22,352 bases of DNA from Boothiomyces macroporosus (taxonomy: Eukaryota > Chytridiomycota > Chytridiomycetes > Rhizophydiales > Terramycetaceae), in NCBI GenBank assembly GCA_027604185.1, contig JADGKB010000166.1:1-22352 (forward strand). Direction: 5' to 3'. The translations under genes and the position numbers were made by a program. Shown here piece by piece: positions 18,323 through 22,352 of the stretch. Numbering within the stretch: the first letter of the stretch is position 1; every line of letters begins with the position of its first letter. The notes below the pieces were generated by a model that did not search any database, had not been told where the DNA came from, and saw only the letters and a program-made list of their open reading frames with translations.

Positions 18323-19447
18323 TCATACAGTGTGTCTCCGATGCTTCCATTTGACTTTTGATTGCGAATTCAAAACTGAAAGTATGGTGTCTTCAACTTG
18401 ATCCAGCTGAGAATCCAAAATACTCAGTCTTTGGTGCATTCCTTGAATATTATCTTTAATTGCTATCGCAGGTGGTATTAATCCATTATCAGTTAGATAT
18501 TTCATGATATTTACTTCTACTTGATCTAAACATTTGTGTAGCAGTGGTATTTTGACACACATTGCTTTGATTTCCTGGTTAACAGCATCAACCAATTCAA
18601 AAGCAGCACTAGATTGATCTGTATTGAAAATATCTGTTTCAAGCAATCTGGAAATCTCCCCAGAATCTGAGAAATGCTCGAATATCTTTGTGTAGTGCTC
18701 TATTTCTTTGGCACTATGACAAGGCATGCTACTAGAATGGTGAATCCAGTTTAATGGGATATTCTTTATCGAAAACACAGTATTTTTATCACTATCTGGG
18801 TGTGCCGGTAATGTATTAGCCGGTTCAATATATTCTGGGTGATGATGCTGGATATGTTTTGAAAATCCCTCTAGCTGTTCACTTTGAAATATGCGTTTTG
18901 GGTGTTCCAAGTCCTCCGGTAAATTATTGGTATATTGTATATTTTCAAGGCCGTTGAAATATCTATTTACAATTCCATTATCATTTTGGTTTTCTCCAAG
19001 TTCACTTTGATCGAGCACTATTTCGGTGTCGAGATCTGTATTTTTCTGTGTTATGCTTTTGGAATTTGGATATTCCGTCTTACCAGAGTTACATGTATTC
19101 TCAAACTTGTCAGAGTCCAACTCTTCCATTTCATTTGCAATAGTGTTAAGTGTGTTTTCGTTCGAGTCTTGGTTTTCAGTCAAGTGCCCATCCACAACTT
19201 GCATAGGATCGGTATTCTCCATGTTGGCATCCATTGCACTATTATCCAGAGATTCATCAATCTCAATTCTGTTATCTGGTTTGCCCGCAGTTGATTCTGG
19301 TGTCTTTAGTTGAAGATATTGATCAAGCATCCTTTTGTCATTATCCAAGCTTATTGAATACTTTGGACGGTCAAGGCACTGGATTGAATGAGTGTAGAGT
19401 CCTGTTGGTGTATAAAAGTTTTCTCTGCATTTTCGACATTCAAACAT
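18323..19447 (-). CDS. Single-finger member of the local zinc-finger family
   Basis: A 374-residue intronless protein. It opens directly with a C2HC finger, CRKCRENFYTPTGLYTHSIQ followed by C (C-x2-C-x12-H-x3-C), then KYSISLDND, reminiscent of the FxIxFxDG segment of its relatives. The middle is acidic, Asn-rich and probably disordered, with HHH-rich and hydrophobic patches. The C-terminal 90 residues are helical with heptad spacing (LHKCLDQVEVNIMKYL; QRLSILDSQLDQVEDTIL). The last heptads resemble the C-terminus of the large protein at 3674-8704. It lies 104 bp from the next family member, on the same strand, and converges with the ankyrin gene. It probably oligomerises through the coiled coil; function unknown. 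Confidence 0.8.
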   Translation of the reverse strand: MFECRKCRENFYTPTGLYTHSIQCLDRPKYSISLDNDKRMLDQYLQLKTPESTAGKPDNRIEIDESLDNSAMDANMENTDPMQVVDGHLTENQDSNENTLNTIANEMEELDSDKFENTCNSGKTEYPNSKSITQKNTDLDTEIVLDQSELGENQNDNGIVNRYFNGLENIQYTNNLPEDLEHPKRIFQSEQLEGFSKHIQHHHPEYIEPANTLPAHPDSDKNTVFSIKNIPLNWIHHSSSMPCHSAKEIEHYTKIFEHFSDSGEISRLLETDIFNTDQSSAAFELVDAVNQEIKAMCVKIPLLHKCLDQVEVNIMKYLTDNGLIPPAIAIKDNIQGMHQRLSILDSQLDQVEDTILSVLNSQSKVKWKHRRHTV

Positions 19448-19551
19448 GAAAAAAAAAGTAAACTCTACAGTTGGTCAAAACTTGTTACTTGCGGTTAATT
19501 ATTTAGAGGTGTTAAATTTAAACCGGAAAGAGAGCTTCAGGGTTATATTAT

Positions 19552-21497
19552 TTAGTTATGAGGATAATAAGAAGAGTTGAGTTGAACACAAGTTCGGGCA
19601 TGACTCTGCAATAGTCGTCCCGTGTTGTAATGCTTTTTACATCTTGGACAGGCAAAAGTATCCTTCTTTTCTACTTTGAATGATTCTAAGTTAATGGCGG
19701 TTACCTCCATCGCTAAACTTGATTAGAAATACAGTGCGATGAACATTTTGGAAATGTGTATTCCTATCGTGTTCAGAAGCGAAAATTTCCTCGCATTGGG
19801 TGCAGTTGAATTTGAACGGGCCAAAGATATCTAAACCGGTCTTTAAGCATCGCTTGGTATGAAGGTGCAGCATCCTATACGATGTGGCCAAATGGCTACA
19901 ACGCGGGCACTTGAAAGGCTCCCCTCTGTTAATTTCAAAGCCGCCTTCATCTGGAAAGTTGAAATGGTATACTTGGGCATGAACATTCTTTTGATGCACA
20001 TATCTCTTTCCTCTCGTATCAAATATTTCATCACACTCGTTGCATGGAAAATATTTCATTCCATTCTGTCCAACTATAGGTGGTTTTGTAGGAATAGATG
20101 GATGTAAATACTGAAAATTGGGAGAATTTGGTGGAGGCTTTGGTGCATCTAATATATGTTTTGGAATCATTCCAATTAAACGTAGAGTATTCTGATTCGC
20201 TACACTAGTCGATATCGTTTGACTGCTGGACAGTGAATTTGTCTGAGCAGGTTTATCGTCATTTTGTGTGTTATTTTCCGATAGCTTGACCAAATCACCA
20301 GGCGGCGGGTCTCTGAATGTGACTTGTTGAGGTGTTTTACCATCAAGATTAGGTAGAGTGTGTTTTACAAATACAGTATTCCTTTCTTTTGAATCTTGGC
20401 TATATCCGGACAAAAAAGTATTTTTCAGTCCCGATATATCTTTTCCAGGTGAGTATCCTTCTGGTGTCGGTATAGAGCTGCCTTTGAGAGCAACTTGATC
20501 TTTATCAGAGACCAATTTTTCTAATATTGAAGGAGACATGGGATGCTGTAGAATCCGCACAGAATGTACCTCCAATTCCTGTTCAGGAGAATGCTCAACT
20601 GAATCTTCGCTTTGCAACTCTATAGAATCGTCCAAGTCAACAGTTCCAATGCTATTGGTATCTGCTGAATCCAAAAGAACTGTAGATGGCTCAGAAACAT
20701 CGTCGGAAGGACTGGAGGGTATTTCTGGAACAATTGGTGGTATTTCTATATCCTCTAATTTGTTTCTTTTTGGCAAAGAACATAATGCGCTTTCAATTAC
20801 TCTTTTCAAGTTTTCCCTTTTTCCTACATCAACGATTGTCTGTGGGGTCCTTTTCGTACTCACTTGACAATCGTGGGATATAAATTCCTGATAATTGAAC
20901 ATTATATTACAAGATGGACATGAGACTTTGGGTCTCGATATTTCCACATTATTTATAAAATCCCGAACTCCAATTGATCTGCTATCAGTCTGCGGGTTAA
21001 CCGGAATTTCTGGGGCAACTGGTAGATCTGGCGAACTGGCTACATATAGACCAGGATGACTGCTTTTCTTTTGTTGATTTGAATCGTTTTCCGTGATTAT
21101 TTCACTTTTTCCAGTAGATTTTATCGAATCCTCTTCCTCTTCATTCGCGCATACATGCCTCATATATTCCTTGAAATTGAATTTGTTACTGCATAAGGTA
21201 CATTCAAACAATTCCACTTTTGGTTCTACATTAATTCAATCTACCTTGTTTTTGATGATGCTGCCTCAGGATATGCATATTCCGGTTCGCTATACTGTTG
21301 AACTGCATACAACAGTACTGACACGAAAAATCCTTGGATTTACTGTCGTCGTTGCTGGTACCAGCTCCAATAATTTCAGAGGTGTTTGGTATCAGGGAAT
21401 CTCTGGTCATCAAAGAAATCCTTCCGCCTCCACTCTGCGCTGTGTATTTTGATTGATTTCTAATTGTCGACGTTTCTATAGAGTCTTTTCGTGTCAT
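19552..21497 (-). CDS. Multi-zinc-finger protein of the local family (spliced)
   Basis: Three exons (21497-21245, 21225-19705, 19685-19552) encode 635 residues. Fingers in order: C2H2 (C59, C62, H75, H80); two short fingers of type C-x2-C-x11-H-x-C (CTLCSNKFNFKEYMRHVC; CPSCNIMFNYQEFISHDC); a Ser/acid-rich disordered middle; then two complete tandem modules. The first is CNECDEIF..., YHFNFPDEGGFEI, CPRC; the second CTQCEEIF..., VFLIKFSDG-ESFKV, CPRCKKHYNTGRLLQSHART with a final C. The last finger exists only after splicing. The start ATG at 21497 is the first in a frame open for another 14 codons upstream; a further 5' exon is possible. Nucleic-acid binding in the nucleus is inferred from the fingers. 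Confidence 0.85.
19686..19704 (-). other. 19-nt intron 2 of the 635-residue zinc-finger gene
   Basis: Sequence on the coding strand GTAACCGCCATTAACTTAG, phase 1. It joins VFLIKFSDG to ESFKVEKKDTFACPRC, completing the last module. Retention gives an in-frame TAA. Confidence 0.9.
21226..21244 (-). other. 19-nt intron 1 of the 635-residue zinc-finger gene
   Basis: Sequence on the coding strand GTAGATTGAATTAATGTAG, phase 1. It joins the first C2H2 finger (ending HHQKQ) to EPKVELFECTLC. Retention gives an in-frame TAA. The last ten bases are identical to the ATG22 intron and to PEX6 intron 3. Confidence 0.88.
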
Positions 21498-22352
21498 TGC
21501 TATCGCTCCAAAACTCTTTTGCAAACAAAATGTTTGCAATGAATTGGTGTGGCTGGGACCCGAGTTATATCGGCTCTGACAATTTTAGCCATCAAAACAA
21601 AATTCTAAACACAAATTCAGACTTTAATATCTTGAGAGATTTAATCAGGCATCCAAAGATGTAATCTTGGTATTAATTTAGATTGAATATTTGTATTCTC
21701 GCGATTTTGCAAACGGAATGGTCATGAGGTATCAACACAACGCCGCATTGTAATATTTTAGCTCTGTGACAATGCTTCAATGGTGTTCATGTCCAAGTAG
21801 TTGGTAAGTTTGTCGGAAACGAGTAAATTCGGCTTTGAGAAAGTCATATCTGCCATACGCTACGCTTGCTTGATCGGGTGGTTAGTATTTAACCTGGATG
21901 ATAATCCTTATATTGCAAGCTTTGTCTATACTGCAGTTTGGTGTATCAGATTCTTCAATACCTCTGATCTGGACACTCGGTTTTCAATTCAGCCTAAATA
22001 ACCTGTCTTTTACTGTCTGGCTTCAATAAACGCCGTTACAAGGGTGCATATTATCTCACTCTGGACCAAAATCGCGAATCAAGATTGTTGGCTGAAATTT
22101 AAAGTACATTTGATGCTCTATTAGTTGCTATCAGCGGTCCTTGTCAAAAAGGATGAGCAGGCGGATGGTAGGCTGTAAGAATTATCCTGCAAGTCAGGAC
22201 GGGACATTGAAAGGTCGCTTCCTCCACTGCAGCTTTTGAGAGCTGAGATGTAGAATTGGGGTAGTTCCTCCACTATTTCCAACTACCTTTTGGAGCCTAG
22301 ATTCAAGGACAGTCAACGCACTGTTGAGGGAGTATAGATGGAAGTGGAAGGC
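21498..22352. other. Right end: promoter of the leftward gene and unresolved sequence
   Basis: The first 200 bp are AT-rich and should hold the promoter of the leftward zinc-finger gene. From about 21790 several short frames are open on both strands. On the + strand one runs from a TTG at 21801 to 22001, and another from an ATG at 21899 with FGVSDSSIPLIWTLGFQF. Leftward, one includes RYDFLKAEFTRFRQTYQLLG. From about 22130 G+C rises. A + strand frame from ATG 22153 is broken by TGA at 22237 and then open to the edge, while a leftward frame is open from the edge to 22191. None can be called a gene from this window. Confidence 0.35.

Noticed and set aside
2298..21244. Frameshift errors or programmed frameshifting instead of introns
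   Set aside because: Seven interruptions of exactly 19 nt share splice-site and branch-like motifs, and removal restores family motifs precisely. Random indel errors would not do this.
11141..22001. Shared GCCTAAATAACC in the spacers near 11141 and 21992
   Set aside because: Twelve bases in AT-rich spacers with no similarity around them; likely chance.
22153..22239. Short + strand gene at the right end spliced by a 19-nt segment starting at 22170 or 22215
   Set aside because: The segment at 22170 ends in AAG, unlike the other introns. The segment starting GTCGCTTCC lacks the GTA start and branch motif. Both lead to an early stop.

Overview
The window looks like nuclear DNA of a fungus or a close fungal relative. 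It is AT-rich and very gene-dense, with 11 confidently supported protein genes in 22.35 kb and some gaps between genes of only 49-58 bp. The fungal assignment rests on three genes: a Zn2Cys6 (Gal4-type) regulator with a fungal middle-homology-like region, an Atg22-family vacuolar permease, and a Pex6-type peroxisomal AAA ATPase. I cannot name the species. An early-diverging lineage is an inference from the odd gene structures.

The most striking feature is the splicing. Six genes have coding frames that only connect if very short spliceosomal introns are removed. Ten introns are 19-22 nt (seven of exactly 19 nt, two of 20, one of 22) and one is 62 nt. All seven 19-nt introns fit one template, GTA-N6-AYTAAY-N-YAG, in which only about six bases lie between the 5' splice site and the branch-site motif. 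Removing them repairs textbook motifs, such as the complete Zn2Cys6 cysteine pattern, the Atg22 LYE-LTDKG motif and the Pex6 C-terminal AAA region. It also makes every total coding length divisible by three.

Layout, left to right: possible start of a leftward gene (1-63); small F-box-like gene (349-810, +); ATG22 (1040-2501, +); a 23-bp tandem repeat array (2562-2653); a small coiled-coil protein (2758-3261, +); a likely gene relic (3325-3633, -); a 1656-residue multi-zinc-finger protein (3674-8704, -); an unresolved gap (8705-9324); the Zn2Cys6 regulator (9325-10949, -); a basic, repeat-containing protein (11424-12002, +); PEX6 (12052-14252, +); a protein with cysteine clusters at both ends (14413-16879, +); an F-box-like/ankyrin protein (16938-18164, +); two further zinc-finger proteins (18323-19447 and 19552-21497, -); and an unresolved right end.

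Three of the leftward genes form one paralogous family. Its recurring unit is a C2H2 finger, a short beta-like segment of the type F-x-I-x-F-x-D-G, and then a C2HC finger (usually beginning CPRC). Tiny introns recur at the same phase-1 position inside this unit. I do not recognise the family. The first gene and the ankyrin gene also appear to be related to each other. No shared pathway is evident: autophagy/vacuole export (ATG22), peroxisome import (PEX6) and several nuclear-type proteins sit side by side, as expected for ordinary eukaryotic gene order.
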